Translations under genes and position numbers: made by a program
Origin: Burkholderiaceae bacterium
Lineage (GTDB): Bacteria; Pseudomonadota; Gammaproteobacteria; Burkholderiales; Burkholderiaceae_E
DNA: 13,581 bases
Assembly: GCA_016710525.1 (NCBI GenBank)
Contig: JADJVQ010000096.1
Coordinates: 1 to 13,581 of the forward strand
Direction: 5' to 3'
In this document: positions 6,453-13,409 of the stretch, one piece after another
Numbering within the stretch: the first letter of the stretch is position 1
Layout of the letters: the number at the start of each line of letters is the position of its first letter
Notes under the pieces: generated by a model
The model's database searches: none
The model's input: only the letters and a program-made list of their open reading frames with translations
Told to the model about the DNA's origin: nothing

Positions 6453-7613
6453 ATGCGGGCGCTCTCTCGATTTCCCGGCATCGGGCTCGGCCTTTCCAGG
6501 ATTGCCGCAGTCCTCGGGCTCCTCGCCCTGCTCGTCACGTCGAACGTGCACGCCTGGGAGGTCTTCATGAAGTCTTCCCCCTGCGCGGCCACGCTGCGCG
6601 ACTGGATCACGGTTGCCGAGAGCAACCCGACCGGTCGGGGCGGCAGCAACTTCTACATGCCTGCCCGAGGGACGGGCAACGTCTTTCCGCAGTCATCCGC
6701 CGGCTTTACCGCAGCGCACGCCGGAGCCGACGCCAAGCGCATCCTCGGCTTTCTGGTGAGCGGCGAATCGACGATGCAGGAGAAGTACGAGAACTACTGC
6801 TGCAAAGACTCGACCGTCTGGCAGCGCCGGATGCCCGATGGGAGCGTGAACTTCAGCATCACCGGCAAGTTCGGCAACCCGGGGGCCGGTTTCGAGCAGG
6901 TCGGCGCCCCCATGTGCTGCGAGCAGGCGGCCGCGCTCGCCGGCACGACCGCGGGCTGCGGCACATTCCAGCTCTCGAACGGAGCGCTCGTGCGGTTCAC
7001 CTCTCTGGGCGTCACCACGATAGGTGGCGGCACGGTCGCGATCGGGGGTCTCACCATTACGCCCACCGGCACGTTCGCGACGCTAAGCGGCGCGCCAACG
7101 CCCCCACCGCTGGGCGGAGGCGGTCCGCCCCCATCGCCGCCGCTGGGCGGAGGCGGCCAGCCCCGGCTCCCGCCGCAAGTCGGAGGCGGTCAGCCACCGC
7201 CTCCGGTACTTGGCGGCGGCGGCATGCCGCCTGCGCCGCCTCTGGGCGGGACTGGCGGGCGCGGCAGCGTCCTGGCCGACGCCGGTCGCGCGCAGCCGCC
7301 CGGACCGGTCGTCGCGCCTCGCGAGCCGCAAGTCGTTGCCGCGGCGGCCAGCTACTACGTCTTCGGACTGAAGGACATCGGGCTCGTGGTGGCACCCAGG
7401 ATACGGTCCGGACTCGCCCGCGCTGCCACTGGGCCGGCGGCGGCCCACGGCCCTGCACCGCGCCGGCGAGCGTCGTTGCGACCCTCGGCGGCCCGTATCC
7501 CACTGAAGACGCAGGCCGCGCGGACATGCGGACCAAGCTCGATTGCCAGCGCGGGCATTGGGGAACGTTCATTGAAAACGGCGCGGGAAAATTCTGGCTG
7601 CAGAACAACCTGA
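6453..7613 (+). CDS. Secreted Cys-rich protein with Pro/Gly repeat linker, C-terminus frame-disrupted (gene A)
   Basis: I do not recognise this protein. It begins with a clear signal peptide: a basic start (MRALSRFPG), a hydrophobic core (IAAVLGLLALLV) and a likely cleavage site after NVHA. The mature N-terminal domain (to about residue 210) has paired cysteines in YENYCCKD and APMCCEQ and another in GCGTF, which suggests disulfides outside the cytoplasm. Then comes a Pro/Gly linker of about five 11-residue units (PPLGGGG type). After VFGLKDIGLVV (near 7391) the frame loses coding character and stops at 7611. A plausible Cys-rich tail continues in another frame to 7648. Residues after about 7395 in this frame are therefore probably not native. 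It is the first gene of the accessory cluster, 105 nt before gene B. A surface or envelope role is inferred from the signal peptide only. Confidence 0.72.
   Translation: MRALSRFPGIGLGLSRIAAVLGLLALLVTSNVHAWEVFMKSSPCAATLRDWITVAESNPTGRGGSNFYMPARGTGNVFPQSSAGFTAAHAGADAKRILGFLVSGESTMQEKYENYCCKDSTVWQRRMPDGSVNFSITGKFGNPGAGFEQVGAPMCCEQAAALAGTTAGCGTFQLSNGALVRFTSLGVTTIGGGTVAIGGLTITPTGTFATLSGAPTPPPLGGGGPPPSPPLGGGGQPRLPPQVGGGQPPPPVLGGGGMPPAPPLGGTGGRGSVLADAGRAQPPGPVVAPREPQVVAAAASYYVFGLKDIGLVVAPRIRSGLARAATGPAAAHGPAPRRRASLRPSAARIPLKTQAARTCGPSSIASAGIGERSLKTARENSGCRTT
7101..7260 (+). repeat. 33-nt tandem repeat coding a Pro/Gly linker
   Basis: The 17-nt core CCGCTGGGCGGAGGCGG occurs at 7107-7123 and 7140-7156, and a diverged copy is at 7173-7189, all at exactly 33-nt spacing. 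Further degenerate units (GTACTTGGCGGCGGCGG, CCTCTGGGCGGG) follow to about 7250. In frame it encodes 11-residue units of the PPPxPPLGGGG kind, a flexible extended spacer inside gene A. Confidence 0.85.
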
Positions 7614-7648
7614 CCGGCAGCGATTGCCGCTCGGTCAAACAGCTCTGA
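7445..7648 (+). pseudogene. Displaced C-terminal coding segment of gene A
   Basis: In the frame that ends with TGA at 7646-7648 the sequence reads like ordinary protein: PCTAPASVVATLGGPYPTED, then DMRTKLDCQRGHWG, GKFWLQNNLTGSDC and RSVKQL. It contains three cysteines, matching the Cys-rich secreted N-terminal part of gene A, and has no start codon or ribosome-binding site of its own. The simplest reading is that gene A once continued into this frame. A net shift equal to one lost base (or two separate one-base gains, using a middle frame that reads GYGPDSPALPLG) somewhere in about 7395-7445 would rejoin it. It could be a real mutation or a sequencing error in a GC-rich run. Confidence 0.6.
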
Positions 7649-7706
7649 GAACCCGCCGCAAGCCCGCTCGACCGAGTGCGCCGGATCCGCTCGCGCCCCC
7701 CCGCGA

Positions 7707-7712
7707 CAGGAG
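7707..7712 (+). promoter_or_regulatory. Ribosome-binding site supporting a TTG start at 7719
   Basis: CAGGAG followed by 6 nt and TTG. No ATG or GTG is as well placed, and the frame from this TTG gives a sensible membrane protein, so an uncommon TTG start is likely. Confidence 0.7.
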
Positions 7713-7718
7713 CTTGCC

Positions 7719-9668
7719 TTGCCTGATCCGACGCCCCTCGCCAGCACGCTCGCCGACACTGCCCGCTTGCGCGCGGCCGCCGGCCGCTGGCTGCGCGACA
7801 ACGCCCAGCCCGCCGCGGTCTCGGCAGTGCTGGGTACCGTGCTCGGATACCTGCTCAATGTGCTGCTCACGCACGTCGTCTTTCGAGGCCCCGGCGCGTT
7901 CGACGGCTCGAGCGGGCTGTTCTCGAGCCTGGCGCGCAGCGCCGTCTTTTGCGGGATCTGCAGTTCGCTCGCCTTCGGCCTGATCGGCTATCGGCTGTCG
8001 GTCGGCCGCGAACGATTCGGCCAGGCACTGCGCGCGCTGCCCGGCAACGTCAGCCGGCTGTTCCGGCATGACGGACAGCACGCCCGCGTGCACCTGCTGT
8101 GGGGCGCCGCAGTCAGCTTCATGCTGATGCAGATCGTGACACCGCTGCTCGGTGCCGCGCTCGCGCTCGGGCTGATGACGGCCCTGCCCTCACTGGTCGG
8201 GCGCGCGCTCGCCAATCTGCTTGCCCGCGCGTTCTCGCAAGGGGCGCACGCACTCGGCCCGACACGGGCCATTCCGCTCGACCGTTCGCTGGCAATGGCC
8301 GTCGGCATGATCGGCAGCGCGCTGGCGCTCGTCACCGGCCTCGTGATCGCGGGCGCCGGCATGAAGCTGGTGCTGGCGGCGGGCTGCGCAATCGCCGCCA
8401 TCGCGCTCGCCAGGGGAGCCCCGCCGACAACCGGGGCCAAGCTCCTGCTGATGGCCGGCCTGGCGGCGCTGCTCGCCCAGGGAGTGTTCGATCCGCCGTT
8501 CGCCCTCGCGGCAGATCGACCGATCCCGGGCGAAATGGGGCGGCCCTGCGTACTGCAGGATTGTGGCGAGTCGCACCACGGCAGCGTGTGGCTCTGCGGC
8601 CTCATCGGTGCTCTGTTCGCGGGATTCGCGGCGCCCTGGGGCCTGGCGATCGGCCAGATCGCCGGACGAACCGGCGACGCCTGGGCAGACGCCGGGACGG
8701 CGGCCGAATCGACGCCGGAATCGACACCCATGGCGCCCACCGTGCCGCCCGTGGCGCCTCCTCGGGCAGAGCCGCCGGAGGGGGCAAGACCGGCGTTCGA
8801 GCCCGACGCCCCGCCGCCGGCGCGCGCACAGACCGAACCCTCGGCGCCGCCGCGCTTCGAGCCCGATGGTCGAACGGACTCTGCCCGCCAGAGCGGTCCG
8901 ACGCCGGCCGAACGCGCGGATCTTGCGCGCCTGAATCAGGAAGTGACCGATCCGCAGCTCTATGCGCGACTCCAGACGCTCGCGGCGAGGTCCCGCGAAG
9001 ACGCCCCGTTCGATCCCGCCGAGCTCGACGCGATCGCGGCCGAGCAGGCGATCATCGCCGCCGAACGAACGCGCACGATCGAGAGCGATCAGGCCGCCGC
9101 CACGGCCCGCTGGCACGCGGCCATCGAGCAGCGCGAGGCCGAGGACGCGAAGCGCGCCGCCGAACGAGCTCGCATCGCCGATCTCGAACGTGTCGGACGC
9201 GGGCTGATCAGCGACGTCGGTGATCCGGCCAGACGCGCCGCCCTCGAGAAGTTTCTCGACCGACACACCCGCGAAGGCGCCACCGCAGAAGACGCCGAAC
9301 GAGCCCTCCAGGCGCTTCGCAAGCAAACCTTCGAGGCCGACCAGCAGCGGGCGATCGGTGCGCAGGAAGTCACGGCGATCGAAGCTCAGGTCCTCGGCGA
9401 TGCGCAACACTTCGCCGAACAGGTCCGCGACTCCGCGGCACGGGCCAACCGCCTGCTCGCCCGCCTCGATCCGACCGGCGTCGCGGACCGCGTCGTCAGG
9501 GCCCAGCGTCTGCTCGAGTCCGCCATTCAGGGCGCCGCCGAATCCGGCGCCAGCGGGGCGATCGGCCGAAGCCTCGCGGCGACGGCCGACTACGTCACCC
9601 TGGGCGCAGGCTCGACGGTCTACGACGGCGTGCGCCAGGGCGAGGATGCCGCGACCATCATCGGCTAG
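7719..9668 (+). CDS. Multi-pass membrane protein with coiled-coil region, N-terminal part of split gene B
   Basis: The frame codes 649 residues, then meets TAG at 9666-9668. Hydrophobic segments at about residues 31-52, 70-90, 127-155, 190-235 (probably two), 243-260 and 290-315 predict six or seven membrane spans. A Pro/Ala-rich linker (about 330-395) follows. Then comes a long Ala/Glu/Arg-rich helical region, for example AAERTRTIESDQAAATARWH, that should be cytoplasmic or periplasmic coiled coil. The sequence after the TAG continues in the same frame with the same character, so this is probably the front part of a roughly 1,200-residue protein ending in a metallopeptidase domain at 11355. 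I do not recognise the family. The layout recalls membrane-anchored effectors of polymorphic toxin or surface systems, but that is inference. It sits 105 nt after the 7613 stop of gene A and 70 nt after A's displaced tail. Confidence 0.75.
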   Translation: MPDPTPLASTLADTARLRAAAGRWLRDNAQPAAVSAVLGTVLGYLLNVLLTHVVFRGPGAFDGSSGLFSSLARSAVFCGICSSLAFGLIGYRLSVGRERFGQALRALPGNVSRLFRHDGQHARVHLLWGAAVSFMLMQIVTPLLGAALALGLMTALPSLVGRALANLLARAFSQGAHALGPTRAIPLDRSLAMAVGMIGSALALVTGLVIAGAGMKLVLAAGCAIAAIALARGAPPTTGAKLLLMAGLAALLAQGVFDPPFALAADRPIPGEMGRPCVLQDCGESHHGSVWLCGLIGALFAGFAAPWGLAIGQIAGRTGDAWADAGTAAESTPESTPMAPTVPPVAPPRAEPPEGARPAFEPDAPPPARAQTEPSAPPRFEPDGRTDSARQSGPTPAERADLARLNQEVTDPQLYARLQTLAARSREDAPFDPAELDAIAAEQAIIAAERTRTIESDQAAATARWHAAIEQREAEDAKRAAERARIADLERVGRGLISDVGDPARRAALEKFLDRHTREGATAEDAERALQALRKQTFEADQQRAIGAQEVTAIEAQVLGDAQHFAEQVRDSAARANRLLARLDPTGVADRVVRAQRLLESAIQGAAESGASGAIGRSLAATADYVTLGAGSTVYDGVRQGEDAATIIG

Positions 9669-10355
9669 TATGCCGACAACGTGCGCAATCACTACGATCC
9701 GACCCGGGTGCTCGGGCACCTGGGAACAGCGGCAACCCGGCTCGCCGATGGGGGCGGCCTGGATGCCCTGGGCGAAACGGTCGAAGCGGCGTTCGGTGCG
9801 CGCGACTACTACCGGCGGGTCAAACGGGCCGGTCAAGGTCTGACGCAACGGGCCGAAGCCCCGCCGGCCACCTCCCATGCCCCCCTGGAAGCCGGCAGCC
9901 CGGCCGCATCCGGCGAGGGCAGGCCACCCTCGGGCGGCCGATTCGACCGCGCCCGCCGGCACGCCGAAGACCTGCAGAAGACGGCCGAGTTTGCCGAATC
10001 ACAGGCCGGAGCGCGGCACTTCGAGGCGGAACAGGCCACGAAGGCCGCAGCTGCGGCCCGTGAGCGCATGCTGCGAAGCCGCACCGATGCCGTCAGGAGC
10101 CAATCGCCCGAAGAGGCCGAACGGTTCCGGCGCGCCGCGGCGGACGCGAAGGCGGCCGATCGGGACGCGCGTGGCGCAGCGCTCGATGCGGACCTGGCCC
10201 GCGAACAGGCGCAGTTGGCGAGAATGAACGCCGATGTCGGCCGCGATCGCTGGCTCAACAACGATCCGCGGCGCGCCCTCGAGCGGACCAAACAGAATGC
10301 GTTCGATGCCGCGCAGCGGCAGACGAGGGCGCGAAGTGCGCGAACAGGCCGATGA
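9669..10355 (+). pseudogene. Central coiled-coil fragment of split gene B
   Basis: Directly after the TAG, in the same frame, the sequence continues with protein-like content: YADNVRNHYDPTRVLGHLG, GGGLDALGETVEAAFGARDY, then Ala/Glu/Arg-rich helices such as RRHAEDLQKTAEFAESQAGA and DADLAREQAQLARMNADVG. The only nearby start candidate is a GTG at 9681 without a ribosome-binding site. This argues against an independent gene and for a continuation of gene B interrupted by a nonsense codon. Near 10330 coding passes to the next frame, and this one closes at 10353-10355. It is listed as a fragment because it should not be translated unless the TAG is read through. Confidence 0.65.
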
Positions 10356-11355
10356 AGCCCATCGGCATGCGCTCGACGCCGCCAGAGCGAACCCGTCGGA
10401 TGAATCCCTGCGGGTTGACCTCGAGCGCGCGCGCAGCTGCGCGGGCACCGCGCTCGCCCAGCAACGCCATGCCCAGGCGGAGGAGCTTGCCGCGGTTCAG
10501 CGCGAACGCCAGGCACAGGCGCTGGTCGACCGACGCGATGTCCACGACCAGGCGGTCTGGGCGCGCACCACCGATGCGCTCCGTCGGCACTACCAGATCA
10601 CCGCTCCGACGCCGCCCAGCACCGGCAAGATCGTCAATGATCGGACCGAAGTCGAACGCCAATGGATTCTCGCGCATCCCGAGAAGCCGAAAGTCCTGAC
10701 GCGCGTCACGGATCCCCGCAGCGGTGTCGAGGTGGCGGTAAATCCCGATGCGGTCGTCCGCGGCGGCGGTTCGCTGGTGTATCCGCCGCGGATGCCATCG
10801 CGCCTCGAGCACGATCCGGTGACCGGCACAGATGCCGTTCGCCATCCGCGCGCCGTCGGACCGGGCCTGCCGGTGAAGGTGGGCACCGAAGACATCCGCG
10901 AGCTGCCGAGCCCGAAGGGCGCGCGTGGCTTCTTCGACCGCGCCACGCGTACCGGCTATGCGCTGCCGATTTCCGGCACGATCGCCCATGAAGGCGGCCA
11001 CGCCCTCGAATCGCCTGGCTGGCTCAAGAATGTCGGTCATGCACCGATGCTCATCGAAGGGGCCAACGAGTATCTGACACAAAAATTCGGCCAGGACACG
11101 AACGCGCGCTTCGGCGATCGGACCCGCGTCTATGGCGAGCCGACCAAAGTCGGCGCGGCGCTCGACCGTATCAGCGGCGGCAATCTGCATCAGGCCGTTC
11201 ACAACGGCCGCATGGACATCCTGCACGAAGCGATCGGACGCAGGATGCAGGCTGCGGACCCCGCGGCGGCAGGCGCCAGCAAGCTGGCCGAGGTCGCCGG
11301 GCTGATGAAGAACAAGCAGTACGACGCTGCCCTGCGCGAGCTGAACAAGCTCTGA
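10234..11355 (+). CDS. C-terminal gluzincin metallopeptidase part of split gene B
   Basis: The first in-frame ATG is at 10234, but the first 32 or so codons duplicate the central fragment in another frame, and genuine coding appears to begin near 10330 (EVREQADEAHRHALDAARAN). A coiled-coil stretch is followed by a globular domain. It holds the zinc-peptidase motif HEGGH (10987-11001) in SGTIAHEGGHALE and, 18 residues later, IEGANEYLT, whose first Glu (11056-11058) fits the third zinc ligand of gluzincins (HExxH with a downstream EGxxEY-like motif). This predicts a peptidase, with substrate unknown. In toxin systems such C-terminal zincins can be effector domains. No ribosome-binding site supports a separate start, so it is best read as the tail of gene B displaced by one extra base. 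It ends 20 nt before gene C. Confidence 0.7.
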   Translation: MSAAIAGSTTIRGAPSSGPNRMRSMPRSGRRGREVREQADEAHRHALDAARANPSDESLRVDLERARSCAGTALAQQRHAQAEELAAVQRERQAQALVDRRDVHDQAVWARTTDALRRHYQITAPTPPSTGKIVNDRTEVERQWILAHPEKPKVLTRVTDPRSGVEVAVNPDAVVRGGGSLVYPPRMPSRLEHDPVTGTDAVRHPRAVGPGLPVKVGTEDIRELPSPKGARGFFDRATRTGYALPISGTIAHEGGHALESPGWLKNVGHAPMLIEGANEYLTQKFGQDTNARFGDRTRVYGEPTKVGAALDRISGGNLHQAVHNGRMDILHEAIGRRMQAADPAAAGASKLAEVAGLMKNKQYDAALRELNKL

Positions 11356-11375
11356 CAAACCGATCGGCCATACCC

Positions 11376-12311
11376 ATGGAAAACAAGCTCGACCAGGCAG
11401 GACGCACCGGATCCTCGGCCCCCGTGACGCTCTACCTCGGCAGCGCCGACACCCTGCTTCGGCGCGAACTGGTCCCGGGCGCCGCCGGATTCGCGCTCGC
11501 TTCGGCCAGCACCGCCGACCCGCAGGAGGCCCTCGCCCCGGCCGATCTGACCCACCGGCTGCTCGCATGGCTCGCGGCCGACGCACTGCCGCAGGCAAAG
11601 GTTCACCCCATCGATCTCTCGATCGCCGAACTCACCGCGGTTGCTGCCGTGGTCGATGCCTATCGCGAAGAGCGGCTGCGCGCGCTGATCGAACGACGCG
11701 ATCCGCAGCCCGACTGCTATTCGATCGACGATCTGCTGTTCCAGGTCCACATGGGATGCCTGTCCCGCAATACCCGCTGGTTCGGCGGCATCCTGGCCGC
11801 CCACGCCCCGATCGAATGCGAGCCGCTGCCAGAAGACCTGCGCGAAGGGCTGATCGGTCTGACGCTTCGCGAGTGGCTGCGCGAGGCAGACCATCGCTGG
11901 GTACCGCAGGGCACGCTGGTCGAACTGTGCGAGCGCCTGGGCAATCTCAATCCTTATGCCGTCATCGCCAGCGACCCGCACGGCGCATCGCCGATCGCAC
12001 CGCTCACGCTCATGCGAATCGCCAGTGGCGTCTGCGCCTTGCAGTATCGCTATGAGAGCGGACGCGAACCGTGGGCGCGGGTGACCCTGGCCGATACGGA
12101 CGCGGGACGCGCATTGCTGCATGAGCACCTTAGCCTGCTGCTGGTGACGATGCCACCGGCGCTGGCGGCCGGTAGCGGTTCGGCGCAGCCTCCATGGGAC
12201 TTGCCGGAGAGCGGACCGCTTGCGCCCCTGGCGCCCAGACCGGTCGATCTGCCGGAACCCGCCAGCGAAAGTGCGCAACGGGCGGCACGCCCGACCGACC
12301 TGCCGAACTAG
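11376..12311 (+). CDS. Unrecognised 311-residue protein (gene C)
   Basis: I do not recognise this protein. It is intact, has no signal peptide or membrane span, and looks cytoplasmic. An N-terminal part (to about residue 70) with SSAPVTLYLGSADTLLRREL is followed by a mainly helical, Leu-rich core, including SIAELTAVAAVVDAYREERL and LREGLIGLTLREWLREADH. A possible alpha/beta end comes next (RIASGVCALQYRYES, ARVTLADTDAGRALLHEHLS). The last 40 residues are Pro-rich and repeat a D-L-P motif three times (WDLPES, VDLPEP, TDLPN), a likely flexible or peptide-docking tail. It starts 20 nt after gene B and ends 42 nt before gene D, so it is probably co-transcribed. A chaperone, adaptor or immunity role for gene B is possible by position, but nothing in the sequence proves it. 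There is no strong ribosome-binding site. CGATCGG lies 8 nt upstream of the ATG. Confidence 0.78.
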   Translation: MENKLDQAGRTGSSAPVTLYLGSADTLLRRELVPGAAGFALASASTADPQEALAPADLTHRLLAWLAADALPQAKVHPIDLSIAELTAVAAVVDAYREERLRALIERRDPQPDCYSIDDLLFQVHMGCLSRNTRWFGGILAAHAPIECEPLPEDLREGLIGLTLREWLREADHRWVPQGTLVELCERLGNLNPYAVIASDPHGASPIAPLTLMRIASGVCALQYRYESGREPWARVTLADTDAGRALLHEHLSLLLVTMPPALAAGSGSAQPPWDLPESGPLAPLAPRPVDLPEPASESAQRAARPTDLPN

Positions 12312-12335
12312 ATCACGGCCTGAAGACGTCCACAG

Positions 12336-12447
12336 CCCGATCGGAGAACCCCGATGCTCTGTCCGACATGCCGCACGGCGATTCCAGACATCGCACGGTT
12401 CTGCCCTGAATGCGGCGCCGCACTCGCGCGAGTCGTGCCTGCGCCCG
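12336..12447 (+). repeat. Leader plus zinc-ribbon module, copy 1
   Basis: From CCCGATCGGAGAAC (12336-12349) through the start codon and the zinc ribbon to about GCACTCGCGCGA, this stretch aligns with 13303 onward. The 14-nt leader is identical and the distance to the ATG is the same in both. The ribbon codes CPTCxxAxxxxAxFCxECGxALAR in both genes. It indicates duplication of a leader and zinc-ribbon cassette, with different C-terminal domains attached. Confidence 0.75.
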
Positions 12448-13238
12448 ATCCCATCGAGCCGGAAACATCCCGAGAGCCGGCCGAGCCGGCCCGGGCGCCG
12501 ACGCCGTCCGGCACGCCGAAGCTGCTGATTGCGCAAAAGACCTTGAAGGAGGTCATCGCGCTGGTCCGCTGCGCGATGGCCCAGCAGGACAACGCGCATC
12601 CCTCGAACGGGTTGCAGTTCGTGATCGAGGCAGGCGCACTGCGCGTCGCCGCGACCGACGGGCGCCGGATTGCCCTCGCGAGCAGACCCATCGCCACGAA
12701 TGGCATCGCCCGCCAGGAATTCATCGTGGCACGGCACACCATCATCGCGCTCGCCCAAGGGCTCAGCCACGACGATCAGCCCGTCGAAATCGTGTGCAGC
12801 CCCCACCAGGTGACGTTCGTGTTCGGCGGCAGCACCCTCGTCGCCGAGCCCATGGAGGGCCGATTCCCCGACGTCGGAGGTGTCATCCCGAAGCATCCGG
12901 CGAAACCCATTGCGCTGCCTCGCGCGGCCTTGCAGCAGGGATTGCAGCGCCTGGCTCTCGGCTCGAGCGACACGGGCCGCGGCGTGCGGTGGGCATTCGC
13001 GCCGGGCCGGCTCACCATCAGCGGCACCGGCCCGGCGCCGCGGGCGGAAGTGATCGAGATCGACTACGCGGGCGAGCCCCTGGAGATCGGATTCAATGCG
13101 GACTATCTGCTCGATCTGCTGGCAAGCCTGGAGGAGGACATCGTCGAGTGTTCGCTCGGCGGTGCGACGACTCCCGGCGTCTTCCAGATGGCGGGCCGAG
13201 ATGACTTCAAATACGTGCTGATGCCGATTCGTCTCTAG
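12354..13238 (+). CDS. Zinc ribbon fused to a two-domain DNA polymerase III beta-clamp-like protein (gene D)
   Basis: This 294-residue protein begins with a zinc ribbon (Cys3, Cys6, Cys17, Cys20 in CPTC...CPEC). After a Pro-rich linker (about 28-54) it matches bacterial sliding clamp DnaN domains II and III. LRVAATDGRRIALAS aligns with the E. coli LRTVATDGHRLAVCS region. MEGRFPDVGGVIPKHP aligns with the GRFPDYRRVLPKNP segment. EIGFNADYLLDLL aligns with EIGFNVSYVLDVL. The last residues, VLMPIRL, match the clamp's conserved VVMPMRL end, which lines the pocket that binds partner peptides. Domain I of the usual three is missing and the zinc ribbon sits in its place. True clamps are rings of six such domains, so a homotrimer would be needed. 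Function is unknown: it could be a DNA-bound platform, a decoy that competes with the host clamp, or a peptide-binding adaptor. A GGAG lies 7 nt upstream of the ATG. It is intact, unlike genes A and B. Confidence 0.88.
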   Translation: MLCPTCRTAIPDIARFCPECGAALARVVPAPDPIEPETSREPAEPARAPTPSGTPKLLIAQKTLKEVIALVRCAMAQQDNAHPSNGLQFVIEAGALRVAATDGRRIALASRPIATNGIARQEFIVARHTIIALAQGLSHDDQPVEIVCSPHQVTFVFGGSTLVAEPMEGRFPDVGGVIPKHPAKPIALPRAALQQGLQRLALGSSDTGRGVRWAFAPGRLTISGTGPAPRAEVIEIDYAGEPLEIGFNADYLLDLLASLEEDIVECSLGGATTPGVFQMAGRDDFKYVLMPIRL

Positions 13239-13276
13239 CCAGCTGGTCGTTTTTCGGTAGTATCGAGGATCGGATT

Positions 13277-13294
13277 CGGTGCGCTTTCGCACCG
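13277..13294 (+). other. Small perfect hairpin between genes D and E
   Basis: CGGTGCG-CTTT-CGCACCG forms a 7-bp perfect stem with a 4-nt loop in the 82-nt gap after gene D. There is no T-run after it, so it is not a convincing rho-independent terminator. It could attenuate expression, stabilise the mRNA end or serve as a processing site. Confidence 0.45.
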
Positions 13295-13302
13295 TCCGCC
13301 GC

Positions 13303-13409
13303 CCCGATCGGAGAACTCCGATGCCCTGTCCGACCTGCGGCTTCGCAGTTTCCGCCACCGCCAAGTTCTGCCTCGAGTGCGGCACCGCACTCGCGCGAAT
13401 TCCTGCCGC
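13303..13409 (+). repeat. Leader plus zinc-ribbon module, copy 2
   Basis: Second copy of the module described at 12336-12447. The leader CCCGATCGGAGAAC (13303-13316) is identical to copy 1, the ATG again lies 4 nt beyond it, and the ribbon has the same spacing of cysteines. Confidence 0.75.

Noticed and set aside
5130..6551. Minus-strand open frame of 473 codons
   Set aside because: It covers the deacylase gene in antisense and runs into arsR in a shifted frame. The zinc-binding residues of the plus-strand protein settle the strand.
8190..9962. Minus-strand open frame of 590 codons antisense to gene B
   Set aside because: Gly/Arg-rich composition and no recognisable motif. The plus strand has membrane spans, a well-placed ribosome-binding site and consistent domain structure.
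10318..10340. Programmed ribosomal frameshift in gene B
   Set aside because: There is no slippery heptamer and no obvious downstream stem at the junction. A simple extra G in a GGG run is more likely.
12354..13238. Ordinary chromosomal dnaN
   Set aside because: Domain I is missing, a zinc ribbon is present instead, and no replication genes (dnaA, recF, gyrB) are nearby.
13277..13294. Rho-independent terminator after gene D
   Set aside because: The stem is perfect but no U-tract follows (TCCGCCGCCCC), so it is recorded only as a hairpin.
11199..13385. Minus-strand open frame of 728 codons antisense to genes C-E
   Set aside because: Gene D on the plus strand has unmistakable clamp motifs. 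The antisense translation has no domain and no start signal.
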